Notes: generated from the sequence alone by a model not told the origin. A stretch of DNA of 60,000 bases from Adiantum capillus-veneris (GCA_014529385.2 CM043944.1:89225384-89285383); one strand, 5' to 3'. Shown: positions 44,878 through 55,403, counted from the first letter of the stretch. Program-made: numbers and translations.

Positions 44878-46330
44878 ATGGCTGACAATAGTAAAGAGGG
44901 TAAAATTAATGTTGATAGCTTTGATTTTTCTAATGAGCAGGCTACTAATGATGCCCCTATGCTTGTTAATTACCTTGTTTCTAAGCTTCAAAAAGCCATG
45001 GGTAATCCATCCCTCCAAAGTGAAGTGCATCGATAGCTACGTGCTCATGGGATTCTCCAAACTCCCCACCAAGAAGAGAGAGTACCTAGGAAGCCTCCTT
45101 GTGAGACTTTCAAAAGAGGCTTCTCTCCAATAAGGGAAGAGGAAGAGGATCCTTACGAAGGGCTCAAAAATCTACTACTTGAGGACACATCTCCTTCCCA
45201 AAGGAGAACTCAAGTTTCAATGGTGGAGCCCCCACCAAAAGGACGAGAAATAAGTGAGTCTCTTACCACTTTGACAGGGATGGCTCCACGAAGACGGTGG
45301 ACAAAACACTCTCCAACACTCCCTAACAAAGAAGACCATTGCACACTTCTTCACACCATAACTCAAAGACGGATGACAAAAAACAAGAGAAGAAAAAGGC
45401 GAGAAAGAGGTCACCCTCTTCTCCATTCTCCTCAAATTCTTCCTCCTCTGAAGAAAGTAATGGTGCAGCTTTCAAACCACCAAAAAGAAGAGGCCATAGG
45501 AAATCCTATGCCATGTGGAAGAGGTCATCCAAGCTCAAAAAGTTCAAAGCGGGAGGAAATAACATTTCTTTCCTTACCTGTGATGGCACCTTTGGTGCTA
45601 CAGACAAAGTCTTGGCCTTCATTCAACAATTCGATGCGGAGTTTGGAGATGAGGGCTTCACGGAGTCCTCTAAGCTACGCCACGTAGCTATGCATTTTCA
45701 AAAGTTCACCAGGCAATGGTGCTCTAGCCTACGAGCAAATGGTGAAGGTGCACGAACAAGGAAAGCTTTAAGAGCTTCCATCATGAAGCAGTTTTTGGCT
45801 ACCAATGCCAAAGACAAAGTACTCACCGCATGGTGAAGCATGAAGCTCTCTTCCTACAAATCTATTCACAAATATGTAGACAAGTTTTGGGACTTACAAT
45901 CTCAAAGCCACTGTCTTCAAAGAGCTGGATTTTGGAGAGAAAAAACAACAATTTGTGCGGGTCTAAGTGAAGGTATGGTGGAGTATGTCAACTCCCAAAG
46001 GCCACACACCATATCTGTGGTCATACACCATACCATGGTGGCTTCACAAATCAATTTCCAAAAAGGGGCTAAGAGAAATCTTAAGCCCATGGAGAACAAG
46101 AACCATAATAACGAGCCTAAGGGGAAGGACACTATCCAAAAGCCTCCTAAAGGCAACACCAACAACAATAAAGCTAAGGAGAAGGGAGTTTATAAGGGCA
46201 AAAATAAACTCTCTCCTGAAGATCTAGAGCATTATCATAAAGATAACCACTGTTTCAAGTGCGGGGAGCAAGGGCATGCTTATCTTGCTTGTGCTCACAA
46301 GAATACACGAAATGAGCCTCCTAGAGCTAC
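44878..46330 (+). pseudogene. Element A gag, nearly intact but interrupted
   Basis: Starts MADNSKEGKINVDSFDFSNE at 44878. There is a TAG at about 45034, a frameshift near 45340, and a TGA at 45834 that lies in the same frame as the next segment. 45339-45836 holds the gag core (SFLTCDGTFGATDKVLAFIQQF). 45840 onward continues SIHKYVDKFWD and the zinc knuckle CFKCGEQGHAYLAC (about 46249-46290). Gag would package the element RNA into virus-like particles. Only three lesions over about 1.4 kb suggest it is younger than element B. Confidence 0.9.
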
Positions 46331-47099
46331 CTTGGTTGAAATCCAAGAAGAGGATGCTAACCACAAAAGATCTCCTCTATGCCATGCTTGGGGAAAGGTA
46401 AGAGAACATTATGATTTTATTCTCTTTGACCCTGGTTCTACTCACAATTTCATATCCACAGAGTTGGCCACCAAGCTAGGCATCCAAGCCTATGAGATGG
46501 GAGATGTCCTACCCGTTGATGGTGCTTTTAAGAGGCAAGAAGCCTCAGTCACTCCCTTAATTGGAAAATTGAGGCTCCATGTCCAAAGCTATGTGGACAA
46601 GGAGGATTTCTTTATCTCACCTCTCAAGCACAAGGATGTAATCCTAGGGGCACCATGGTTTGATTACATGGCTGCCAATGTTAAATTCCCTGAAAGGCAA
46701 ATCTACTTTAGGTTCACGGAAAACCGTATGTATATAGATGCTAAGGAGTTGGGTAATACCATACCCATTGTACATATGCAAGCTTTCAATCAGTCAATAA
46801 AGAGCTCTTTTTTCGTGTACATGATTTTTGTTAAAGGTTCTCAAAATGAACCTAATGCTTTAGCGAAAGAAAATATAAACAATCACAAGGAATTAGAGTT
46901 ATCCAATTTGCTCAAGGTATTTCAAGATATTTTTATTAACGACATCCCTTGTGAACTACCTCCTAAACGAGGCAATAAAAACCATGCAATTAAACTACTT
47001 CCAGGAAGTTCACCGCCTAATAAACCTCCTTATAGATTCTCTCAAGCTCAACAATAAGAGATTATACGGCAAGTGCATGAGCTAGTTGAGAAGGGCATG
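46331..47099 (+). pseudogene. Element A protease and RT start, truncated by element C
   Basis: The same frame continues with FILFDPGSTHNFISTELATKL (retropepsin active site), APWFDYMAANVKFPE, SSFFVYMIFVKGS and LPGSSPPNKPPYRFSQAQQ, then a TAA at 47055 followed by EIIRQVHELVEKGM. At 47099 the RT is cut by the LTR of element C. The rest of element A should lie beyond the right-hand end of element C, outside the window. Confidence 0.92.
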
Positions 47100-47723
47100 T
47101 GTTAAGACGGTTACGCCACTAGCGGAAGCTAAATAGCGAGAACTCAACCAACAACAGAATTTGTCAGATGAGGATGGAGCTTGACCCGCAGGCGCATGGA
47201 AACAACTAGGTCGGTGTCAAATCACCTACTCGACCTTCTAATGACTATCACTACTAAGGAAATCAAATCTAAGTTCTAAAATACGCAAGTGAGTGAAATC
47301 CGTACTACGAACGAATGCTATACGAAACAAGATCTAGAATCATTGAATCGATCTCAAACTCAAGGGGAAGTCTATACACTAGGTAAGAACAACACCCTAA
47401 AGACTTGAACTGCAAACTCAACCTATAACCACTCCGTGCGGTAAACGCGTATGAAGACTGGCCGAAATATACAGGTGATCGAAACTTGACCCCGATGGTA
47501 CTAATGTGTAGCTCTACTCGTTGTGGTTCTATAGATATGCTGCACGCTCAATTCCGACACACGAGTTGGAAGAAAACTCACACGGAAGCTCGTAGGAACT
47601 TACCACACATAGAAGCCGATAGCGCGCACTCTTGGTATCTGTGCGTAGCTCTCGCCGTTGCTAACACAATGGCGGTGTCGCTTCTCCAATGGCGGCTCCG
47701 TAGCTCGCGTAGCAAGTAGATAA

Positions 47724-47766
<43 letters not shown>

Positions 47767-48052
47767 AGACACAGTCACGGCGCTCAAAAACTCACTTTGA
47801 TTAATAATCTCCCCCTTAGGTTACAAAAACTTTGGCTTATATACCTCAGCCTTGGAGGTGAGAACATCTCTAACTAATTACATCAGCAAGTGAAATTACT
47901 TCGGGATTACAAGCTGGAAACTCAATTGAGTCCCGTTACTTAATGAATGGCTCAAATCAAAATTAATGTCGGAAAGACATTTATTACAATCAATGGTTAC
48001 AAAATGATGAGTGTGAGCAAAAATGTGGGTGTGATCCTCTGCTGGCTCAACA
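47100..48052 (-). repeat. Element C 3' LTR (953 bp)
   Basis: On the minus strand it begins TGTTGAGCCAGCAG at 48052, directly after a G-rich polypurine tract, and ends GTAACCGTCTTAACA at 47100, directly abutting element A RT. The termini form a 7-bp inverted repeat (TGTTRAG). A CT microsatellite lies at 47727-47762. The second LTR copy is outside the window, so the boundaries rest on these signals. Confidence 0.85.
47836..47843 (-). promoter_or_regulatory. TATA box of element C LTR
   Basis: The minus strand reads TATATAAG inside GAGGTATATAAGCC, about 210 bp from the LTR start. That is a normal U3 promoter position and would leave about 730 bp of R-U5. Confidence 0.6.
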
Positions 48053-48071
48053 CTCCCCCCCCCCCCCCCCC
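48053..48071 (-). promoter_or_regulatory. Element C polypurine tract (G17-A-G)
   Basis: The minus strand has 17 G followed by AG and then the LTR TG. Polypurine tracts resist RNase H and prime plus-strand synthesis. One this rich in G is unusual, since most plant tracts mix A and G. Confidence 0.75.
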
Positions 48072-48303
48072 ACGTTCATGTCGTCCCTGACATGACTTTC
48101 ATGCTTGGTCAATAAAGTCCTGTCGTCTTGAGCATCTGCAAATGTGATTCGTATCGTAGGTTGCCGATGGTCAAGGTTGGGCCGAATATTTTGCTTTCGT
48201 GGGTGAAAAAGCCGGTGTAGAAAGCTTCTTCGAATGTTTGCATGTGGAAGCTAGGCAAAAACATAATCCTTTGGTATAGGAGGTGTAACACTTTTGGAGA
48301 AGG

Positions 48304-51300
48304 CTACAATGAAAGATCGTACATCATATCAGACACCGTGTCGGCCGTCGATAGTAGACTCGAGGTCGTGGCTTTATCTGGCGCGAACACTTCAATGCAA
48401 GCTAAGAGAGTCCTGCAGATTTTCTTGAGCATCTGACATGAAAGGTCAGGAGAGCCAGTAAAGAGCTTGATGGTGCCCGTTAGGGTTTTCACCATGTAGG
48501 CTTTACCTATTCTCTCTCCTGTCTTTGGTCTTGGCATCCTGGGATAATTAAGCCAATTTGGCTTCTTTTCTGCAATCCTGCCATGCTCTTTCCAGTTTCT
48601 GACTCTTGGCACCGGGTAGAAGGTTGCATCCTCCTGGATCTCCTTTGGTGCCTCCACCAAGTAGATGAGGTAGGCTGGGTATTTGTTCAGCCAACCTTTC
48701 CTCCATCTAGGTTGTGAATCTACTATCTTCTTTGATTGTTCCTCCTTTGTGATGTCGCCTTCGTAAAGAGCGACATACTGCTCTACTTCTAGTCTCTTTT
48801 TCGTCTTTAGCACTTCAAATTTCATCAAAGGGAAAGGCAGGCTGGGTTGCATCCACTGTTCATGGAGCACTTTTGTGTCTAGTCCCTGAAGTCTAATGGA
48901 GATTAGGAGTCTCCTCTCCCATTCCATTTCCACCTTGGCATTCTCCTCTGCTGACTTTTCTATTTGGTCATGGAGCCTTTGTTCTTCTTCTTCAGAGATT
49001 CTTGAAGTCGAGGCCACCTCTTGAGCTGGGGCTGGATCTTCAATTGTGGTTGCCTCTCCAGTTTCTAATAGCTCTATGGCTGCTCCACCTGATTCTTCGT
49101 GTGGTGTCTCTGTCTCTCTTCTTTGTTTCTCTTGTAGATCTTGGAGCTGTTTGCGGAGAGCCTCATTCTCTGTCCGTAGTGTTTGATTTTCTAATGTGAG
49201 CCTCTCCTCTGCGGCCAATGATCCCTCTGCAATGTGCAACATTTGCACTTGCTCTAATCTTAGCTCTCTTTGTAAGCTTCTGACCTGGTCTTCCAAAACT
49301 GGTACGATAGCTCCCTCTTGTTCGGTTCCTGCTCTGCTAGCTCTAGGGGTAGACCTGAGTCTAGTGATTGTTCTTTCTTGGAGGTCGACTCTTTCCCTTA
49401 GCTCAATGAGCTCATCCTTAGCCGCCTCCAACTCATCCTCTATCCGCTCCCTTGCTTCCTGTGCACTTGTTACTTCTCTTGAAGCCTCGGCTAGTTGGAG
49501 TATCAAGTCGTCTCTCTCGTTTTTCGCATCATAGAGTGATGCTTTATGACTTTCAGATTCAGTCATAGCATTCTCTAAATTTCTCTGCAACTCCGCTTCC
49601 CTTTGTTTGGCTGTCTCAATCTCTACTTCCTTTGCCTTGGACCTTTCTTTTATCTTGCTGAGCAGTTCATGCACCATGTGCATGTCTTTTTCATCATCAT
49701 CTGTCAACTCTAAAGCTCTTTCCGCCACCACCTCCACTGGCTTTGGCTCTTCTAGTATTTTTGGTTCGTCCAGTTTCTCTTCACTTTCTTTTTTACTCTT
49801 TGTCTTTTTCTCCGTCCCTCTCCGTTTATCTTGTTTTTGTAGGGTGATCCCATAAACTGCCTCAAGGGCATCTTCTTCGGTGTATCCTATCTCTACCAGA
49901 TCCTCATAATCATTTCTCTTTTGCTGAACTGGATCTATCTTCTTTTCTTTGGTCTCGGCTTCCGGCTTTTCCAAAACATCTGTGTCCACCTCTACTGTGG
50001 TCTCTTCCACAATTTTTTCCGTCTTCTTCGGGCTTGGTACATCAGTCATAGAGGGATGTTTGTCCTCAGCTTCCTTGGCTTTCCCTTTGTCGGCTTGCCC
50101 ATCTTTCTCTTGAGGCTTAGTAGACCCATCTACTTTCCTTTTCCCCTTGTCGTCCTTTTTCAGCTCAGCTTTTAATTGCTGTACCTCCTCTTCAGTGTAT
50201 GGCTCGACAGGTTGCTGCTCCAAAATAGCCTCTGACTCCTCATAAGCTTTAATATATTGATCGTATTGATCAATGTGTGGCCTGGCCGAGCTAGTTCCGA
50301 CTTTAGTGGGGTCTGGCACCCACTTTTCTTCAAAGTCACCCTTCAGAGCTCTTTCCGCTCTAAACTGCTCCACTAATCTTTCCATTGTTGCCGCTTTCTG
50401 ACTTTTGGTTTGCTTGGGAGAAACCTTCTTCTTTACTTTCTTCTTAAGTGGCTCGTCCACATCCTCTTCAGGTTCTGAAACTACTTCTAGTTTCCGGCGT
50501 GCTCTTGTGGATGCCCTCTTGGATACTTCGGGCTGTTCTTCCTCCTCGTCGGCTTCTCTAAGACACTTATTCTGGGAGGGAGCCTTTGGCCACTGATCTC
50601 TAGCTCCAATAGCTTCATAAGCTATTCTTGTCAGAATTTCCGCTCCTCCTATGTATTTTGGCTTCTTGTTGTGCATGGCAATTACTTGCTCGTGGATGTG
50701 TTGAGCGTAATTCACCTCTTTTGGCATATTGCTCTTTAATGCCCATGTGATGGTGGTTGCAATGGCATGGGGTGGTGTCGTATACTTTTGCGGTCTTTTA
50801 CTGCAAACATGAAGAAATTGGTTGTACATTCGACAAAGGGTTGCCGCTCTTGGGTCCTTCATATCTCCATAGGTCGCATTCTGTTTCTTGGGCCCATAGA
50901 CCTCTATGGCCTCCCTTCTTTCCCTGACCGAGCTCCCTTTGTTGTGCAGCTTCAATGCGTCTGCAATTAGCTGTGGAGTGATCTGTACTTCTACCTTCTC
51001 TCCATCCATGGCTGTCAATGTGGCTTTTCCATCCTTCTGAATGGATGTTACCAACTCGTACACTCTTCTTGTATCCACACCTGATGGTCTCGAGGTGAAG
51101 AAACTGTGCAAGTTTGCCCTTTCGAGGTACCTGCTGATGTCTTCTGACCTGCTATAATCTACCAATTCCTGTGGGATCATCGGTACATCCACCGCTTGCC
51201 CTTGAGGATCTCTGAAAGTCCCCTGGTAGATCTTTCTTCCCTCTTTCTCCAATACTGCTTCCTCCACCCAAGTTTTGGTTGGCTTGAGGGTTTCTGCTGG

Positions 51301-51417
51301 AATGTCAAATGGTTCCGCTTCTGCAATAGCATCTTTGATTGTCGGTCTTTTTCTCTTCGTTGCCGATGACTTGGTGGAATCCATAGATCCTGTAACTCCA
51401 ATTTCAGAAGTTAGCAT
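48304..51417 (-). CDS. Element C third ORF: 1037-aa coiled-coil protein in the envelope-like position
   Basis: Intact frame; a second Met at residue 12 (MDSTKSSATKRKRP) is an equally good start. Residues about 30-300 look globular (YLERANLHSFFTSRPSG, CRMYNQFLHVCSKRPQKY) and recall domains found in extra ORFs of plant gypsy elements. About 300-590 is Lys/Glu-rich and disordered, with RKRP/KKKVKKK basic clusters that could be nuclear signals. About 600-800 is a long coiled coil (SLYDAKNERDDLILQLAE, LEDQVRSLQRELRLE). About 840-1037 is a second globular part rich in Trp and Tyr. No signal peptide, transmembrane span or furin-like site is seen, so it is not a classical envelope protein. A TTTCAG splice-acceptor-like site 13 bases upstream of the ATG (minus strand) would suit expression from a spliced RNA. 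The function is unknown. Confidence 0.75.
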   Translation of the reverse strand: MLTSEIGVTGSMDSTKSSATKRKRPTIKDAIAEAEPFDIPAETLKPTKTWVEEAVLEKEGRKIYQGTFRDPQGQAVDVPMIPQELVDYSRSEDISRYLERANLHSFFTSRPSGVDTRRVYELVTSIQKDGKATLTAMDGEKVEVQITPQLIADALKLHNKGSSVRERREAIEVYGPKKQNATYGDMKDPRAATLCRMYNQFLHVCSKRPQKYTTPPHAIATTITWALKSNMPKEVNYAQHIHEQVIAMHNKKPKYIGGAEILTRIAYEAIGARDQWPKAPSQNKCLREADEEEEQPEVSKRASTRARRKLEVVSEPEEDVDEPLKKKVKKKVSPKQTKSQKAATMERLVEQFRAERALKGDFEEKWVPDPTKVGTSSARPHIDQYDQYIKAYEESEAILEQQPVEPYTEEEVQQLKAELKKDDKGKRKVDGSTKPQEKDGQADKGKAKEAEDKHPSMTDVPSPKKTEKIVEETTVEVDTDVLEKPEAETKEKKIDPVQQKRNDYEDLVEIGYTEEDALEAVYGITLQKQDKRRGTEKKTKSKKESEEKLDEPKILEEPKPVEVVAERALELTDDDEKDMHMVHELLSKIKERSKAKEVEIETAKQREAELQRNLENAMTESESHKASLYDAKNERDDLILQLAEASREVTSAQEARERIEDELEAAKDELIELRERVDLQERTITRLRSTPRASRAGTEQEGAIVPVLEDQVRSLQRELRLEQVQMLHIAEGSLAAEERLTLENQTLRTENEALRKQLQDLQEKQRRETETPHEESGGAAIELLETGEATTIEDPAPAQEVASTSRISEEEEQRLHDQIEKSAEENAKVEMEWERRLLISIRLQGLDTKVLHEQWMQPSLPFPLMKFEVLKTKKRLEVEQYVALYEGDITKEEQSKKIVDSQPRWRKGWLNKYPAYLIYLVEAPKEIQEDATFYPVPRVRNWKEHGRIAEKKPNWLNYPRMPRPKTGERIGKAYMVKTLTGTIKLFTGSPDLSCQMLKKICRTLLACIEVFAPDKATTSSLLSTADTVSDMMYDLSL

Positions 51418-54203
51418 CTTTTTAGTACTGAAAGCCGAAATGAAGCTTTTAACTATCCAAATGACTTGAAAATTGAAACATGAGCTATTCAGGGCCTAAG
51501 GATGCAAGGTAGGTGAAAAAATATGCAAAATGGGCTCAAAATCATGCTGGAGACATCATACGCGTATGATGTCTTTCGTGTCAAAATGACTTCATATTGG
51601 TTGTGCTTGTAGTTGATAGTGTATACATGATTATCATATGCTTGGATTTGAGTTTGGATCCCATTTGGTCAAGTTTTGGCCAATTTAGTCCAGTTTCGGC
51701 TCTTGGCAAAATTTTGAAAGGGAATTGGATTTTATGATCCAAATTGGATAAAACTTAGTGGTTCACTTTCAAATGGCATGTAGATCACTTCTGTTTGGTG
51801 GTTGAAGCCCTGAGGTGCCAAAATGACATAGTGAGACGTCATACGCGTATGATGTCTTTTAGTGTATTTTTGGACCAAATTTCTCTATAAGCTTGGATTT
51901 GGCTTTAGATAGGCTTATTCATTGGATTTATGAAGTTTGGATAGATTTTGGGCTAAAAATGGCTCTGGAGACATCATACGCGTATGATGTCTTTTTCATC
52001 AATTTTGCATGGGATTGGTTTTGTGGACTCCCCATGTACTAGTGAAGGACTGTTCCTACTCAAATCTTGGTTTGGACTTGAGTATGTTGGATTTGGGCGA
52101 AAAATAGGCTTTAGGTGAAGGATTTTCCCTCAATTGGGCTAATGGGGTGATCCTCTTGACCAAATGGTTCCAAATTTCATATGTAGCATGTATTAGATAT
52201 ATATAATGGATGTATGATGACAAATGAGCAGTTTTGGCTCTGTAAGTGCAAATAGACATCATACGCGTATGATGTCTTTTGTGTCAAAATGGTGCTTTTT
52301 GGTTCCAGATAGCTTGTAGATGTGTTTAACAACAATCCTACAAAGTTTCAATGAGTTTGGAGTTATTTTGACAAAATTAGGACCAAAAATCAATTTTATG
52401 GCCTACTTTGCATCTTTTTGGTTTTCCTTGGGTTTTCTAACTCCAATTCTCATGATACTTGGTTCATAGGATGTGATTAACATGTGGAATGAGGCTATGC
52501 ACTCAAATGTTGAAATGGATGTGAAATTCATGCTGTGAGACATCATACGTGTATGATGTCTTTTCTTGAAATGTTGGTCTTTTTGTGCAAAGAATGCTTT
52601 GTGCTAGTGCCCTAAGCCCTGCTAACTAGTTTTCAACTTAAAAAGTCATCAGTTTAGCTAAAAAGCCCCCTTATAGGCATTTCAGTCTCCGAAGTCGTCT
52701 TTTTGTCTTGGAGTTGAATTTCTTCAACTTTTCTTCTCGAGAGTTGCATTTCCAGCTCATTGGATATGTTGTGAAGCCATCTATTTGGTTGAACTTGACT
52801 TTGGCTCCCCGTTCTCCATCTTTCTCCCTTTGGTTGCCCGAAAGCGTCTTTTTCACCATCGGTAAGTGAATCAACTTTCTTTTGGGTTTTGCTTGCAAAC
52901 ATAAGTCATCGATAGTTACTTGAAGCTGCTTGTGAAGTTTCATTTCATTCGGTCGTCAATTTCAGCCGTTATGCCAAAATGACGCTTTGTGTGTCCGCAG
53001 CCAAATCGGTTGTTCCGACCTACTTTTTGTGATTCAAACTTGGAGATGTTCTATGGTTGCATTGTCCTTGATGTGGTTGAACTTCCTGTGAAGTTTCGTG
53101 TTGTTTCGATAACTTTTTCCTGTTTGCCTCTTGTAGGCTCTGTTGACCTAGGGTTTTTCCAGTCGTTCTTTCTCGAGCTTTGAGTGTTAGAAACCCATCT
53201 TCTATACTAGGGTAACCCACCTATAAGTTCTTGCAAGGTTTGGTTAGGCGGTTGTGCCACTACCTAGCATTCTACCCCATTCCCCGTCTGCTCTTGTTTC
53301 TTGGTTTTTGTCAGTTTTCGCGACAAAAGTTAATGATAAGCATCAAAAGCTTATGGCAACGAGTCTACCTCTCATGTCTGGTGTCCTCTGAGCTCTCGTG
53401 GAAGTCGTAGAAGGTCGTAGAAGATCTGTGCTCCTGTGGCTCTCTGCTCTCTCCAAGAAGGTAATAGTGTGAATGAGCTTGAAAGTGAAGTGAAAAATGC
53501 TTAACTTCGGACTTCCCGGATCACTTGTTACCAAATTTGTCATGTGCTCCTATCTCGTCGTGAAATGCACTTTAGGATTTGAAATTTCTCAATTTGGACT
53601 CCGTTTGACCTGTTTCTGAGAAATCTGTCCACTTTGCCAAAATTCTGTCATTTCGGGCTTTCCGCAACTTTTCCCGAATTGTACTCAATTTTTACCATAG
53701 GTTGCCCTTGTCATTAGGATCATCACCATCTATTCTTTTCTTTTTTTTGATCTCGTTTCACTTGCTTTTTTTATTTTTCTTTTACTTTTATCAAGAAAAT
53801 CATAAAAATAAAGGAAAAAAGCAAATTGAAGCCAAAAAATTCCAAACATACACAATAAATAGCTGGTAACTCTGTGTATATGAATATACAATTATTTGTG
53901 ATTTCTGGACTTGGATTACCACTTTTTTTCACTTTTTAGCTCCAAAAACACTCTTATTTTGTGATATTTACACGTCTAGAGACCCAAATTCATCATTTGA
54001 TCTCTTCTTGTTGCAAAACAAGGTATATAAGGGCATAAATATTATCAATATCCGCAATCAAACATAAAAATTGCAAAATCATGTAAGACACTGCCCTTGT
54101 AATATAATTTTTGTTTTTCTTTGTTTTTGGCGCTTATAGCTGCTTTGTAACTCCTGTATACCTGTATACCTCCCCCCCTCCTAGTCTGAGTCCTCCCGGA
54201 CAA
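51418..54203 (-). other. Element C non-coding spacer between second and third ORFs
   Basis: About 2.8 kb without a supported frame. 51540-52570 is a degenerate tandem repeat carrying five palindromes (see the next entry). Words such as TGTCAAAATG and TTTGGTTTTGGA-like stretches recur around them. 52640-53560 is more GC-balanced with short frames on both strands that I cannot identify. 53690-54150 is AT-rich. A large intron or an internal regulatory region is possible. Confidence 0.6.
51551..52561. repeat. Five copies of a 24-bp palindrome, mostly 284 bp apart
   Basis: The unit is AGACATCATACG joined to its exact reverse complement. Copies: 51551-51574 (perfect), 51834-51857 (one change, GACGTC), 51969-51992 (perfect), 52254-52277 (perfect), 52538-52561 (one change in the centre). 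Start-to-start distances are 283, 135, 285 and 284 bp. Sequence between copies is weakly repetitive, whereas the palindromes are conserved. The centre TACGCGTA contains a CGCG box and each arm a TGATGTC word. Confidence 0.95.
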
Positions 54204-55385
54204 CTATGAAGTGTCTGTGGGCGAAGCATTGTAGTTGTTTTGGTCATAAGTTCCCAATGCAATTGTAGAGCGATGATACAACAGTCTTTCCAATAAAGCT
54301 GCTCTTTGTTTGATTGAAGGATTGGTGGTCGGGTTTTGGGTTGGTTTTGGCACTTCGGTAGTAGAATCAGTAGATGGATTCTTCTTTACTTTGTTGTTCT
54401 TTTTTACAATCCAAATCTGCTTCCGCTTCACTTGTGCTTGCCACAAACTCTTTGCGACCCAAACCTGCTTTGTTCTTTGTGTTGATTTCTTCGACTTGAA
54501 ATACCTAGGAGTTTCCGTTGATTGTACTGAAGGGAGTTCCTGTTTACAAATATTTGGGATCCAAATTTGCTTGCTATAGCTTTGTGCCGTCATGAACTTC
54601 TTTGGAATCCAGATCTGTTTCACTGTCCTTGATTGTCTGGAATCACTCTGTTGTCTGGTATTGAAGACTCTGTTTTCCACCTTTGTGTTCTCTGGCACAA
54701 CCTTTTTTGGTCTCCATACCAATTTTGACTCCGTTTTTTCCAAAGGTTGAGCTGTTATATTATTGCTTGTCTTCCTTATCCACTGTTGAGAATTCCTCGT
54801 CGAAGAGTAATCCGGTTGTATAGAAACTTTTGGTTGCCATTGCTTCTTCTTTTTCTCTGGTTGTTGTTTACCTTTGTCTTTGGATTCGTCCTTTGGAGTT
54901 GGCTCTTCTCCTTTGGTGAACTTAACTGATTGACTTTCACCTTCGTATTTAATAAGCACTGATTTAGAACTCCAGTCAATCATTACATTGTATTGCTTCT
55001 GCCATGGTTGTCCTAGCAATAATGGATGTTGTGTAGCTTGGTCTTCAACCACGTAAAACATATGAGGATACACATACTGGTTAATCTGTATATGTAAAAC
55101 TGTGCATCCGACAGTTTTGATTGAATTCTCAGAGTAACTCTTTAACTCTTGCTTGGCAGTTTGTAATTTAGTGGCATTTGTCAATTGTCTATACAAACTG
55201 AGTGAAAGTAGGTTAGTTTGAGCTCCTGAATCCAATAGTGCTCTGGCTTTGATTTGGTTGGTTCCTACTTTGCATTCAATGATGGGTTCTTCTTTGTCAT
55301 TATCCATTTCTGTTATACTGACTGCGTTTATTCGTATTGCTCCTTCATTGCGCTGTTTCTGACGCAGTAGTCTTATTTTCTCCAT
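54204..55385 (-). CDS. Element C second ORF: retropepsin-like domain plus Trp-repeat tail (393 aa)
   Basis: Residues about 33-145 look like an aspartic protease of retroelements: ALLDSGAQTNLLS at 49-61 (active-site DSGA), a beta-rich middle, and HPLLLGQPWQKQY with VMIDWSSKSV at 120-143, which corresponds to the usual LLG-W-x-D-W end. The tail (about 170-330) is Lys/Gln-rich with seven copies of a short motif of the type K-Q-[IV]-W-[IV]-x-K, near residues 181, 200, 221, 256, 272, 306 and 322. The frame is the same as pol, separated from it only by TAA and six codons. A protease-like domain at this place, downstream of integrase, is unusual. It may be the element's own protease or a derived Gag-like or nucleic-acid-binding protein. 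Confidence 0.8.
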   Translation of the reverse strand: MEKIRLLRQKQRNEGAIRINAVSITEMDNDKEEPIIECKVGTNQIKARALLDSGAQTNLLSLSLYRQLTNATKLQTAKQELKSYSENSIKTVGCTVLHIQINQYVYPHMFYVVEDQATQHPLLLGQPWQKQYNVMIDWSSKSVLIKYEGESQSVKFTKGEEPTPKDESKDKGKQQPEKKKKQWQPKVSIQPDYSSTRNSQQWIRKTSNNITAQPLEKTESKLVWRPKKVVPENTKVENRVFNTRQQSDSRQSRTVKQIWIPKKFMTAQSYSKQIWIPNICKQELPSVQSTETPRYFKSKKSTQRTKQVWVAKSLWQAQVKRKQIWIVKKNNKVKKNPSTDSTTEVPKPTQNPTTNPSIKQRAALLERLLYHRSTIALGTYDQNNYNASPTDTS

Positions 55386-55403
55386 TCTTTCCTTCGCCTC
55401 GGC

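Noticed and set aside
48304-51417. Calling the third ORF of element C a true envelope gene
   Set aside because: No signal peptide, membrane span or cleavage site is visible; only its position is envelope-like.
51551-52561. CRISPR-like array interpretation of the regularly spaced palindromes
   Set aside because: The context is a plant retrotransposon, the spacing is about 284 bp, and the repeats are full palindromes with related spacers.
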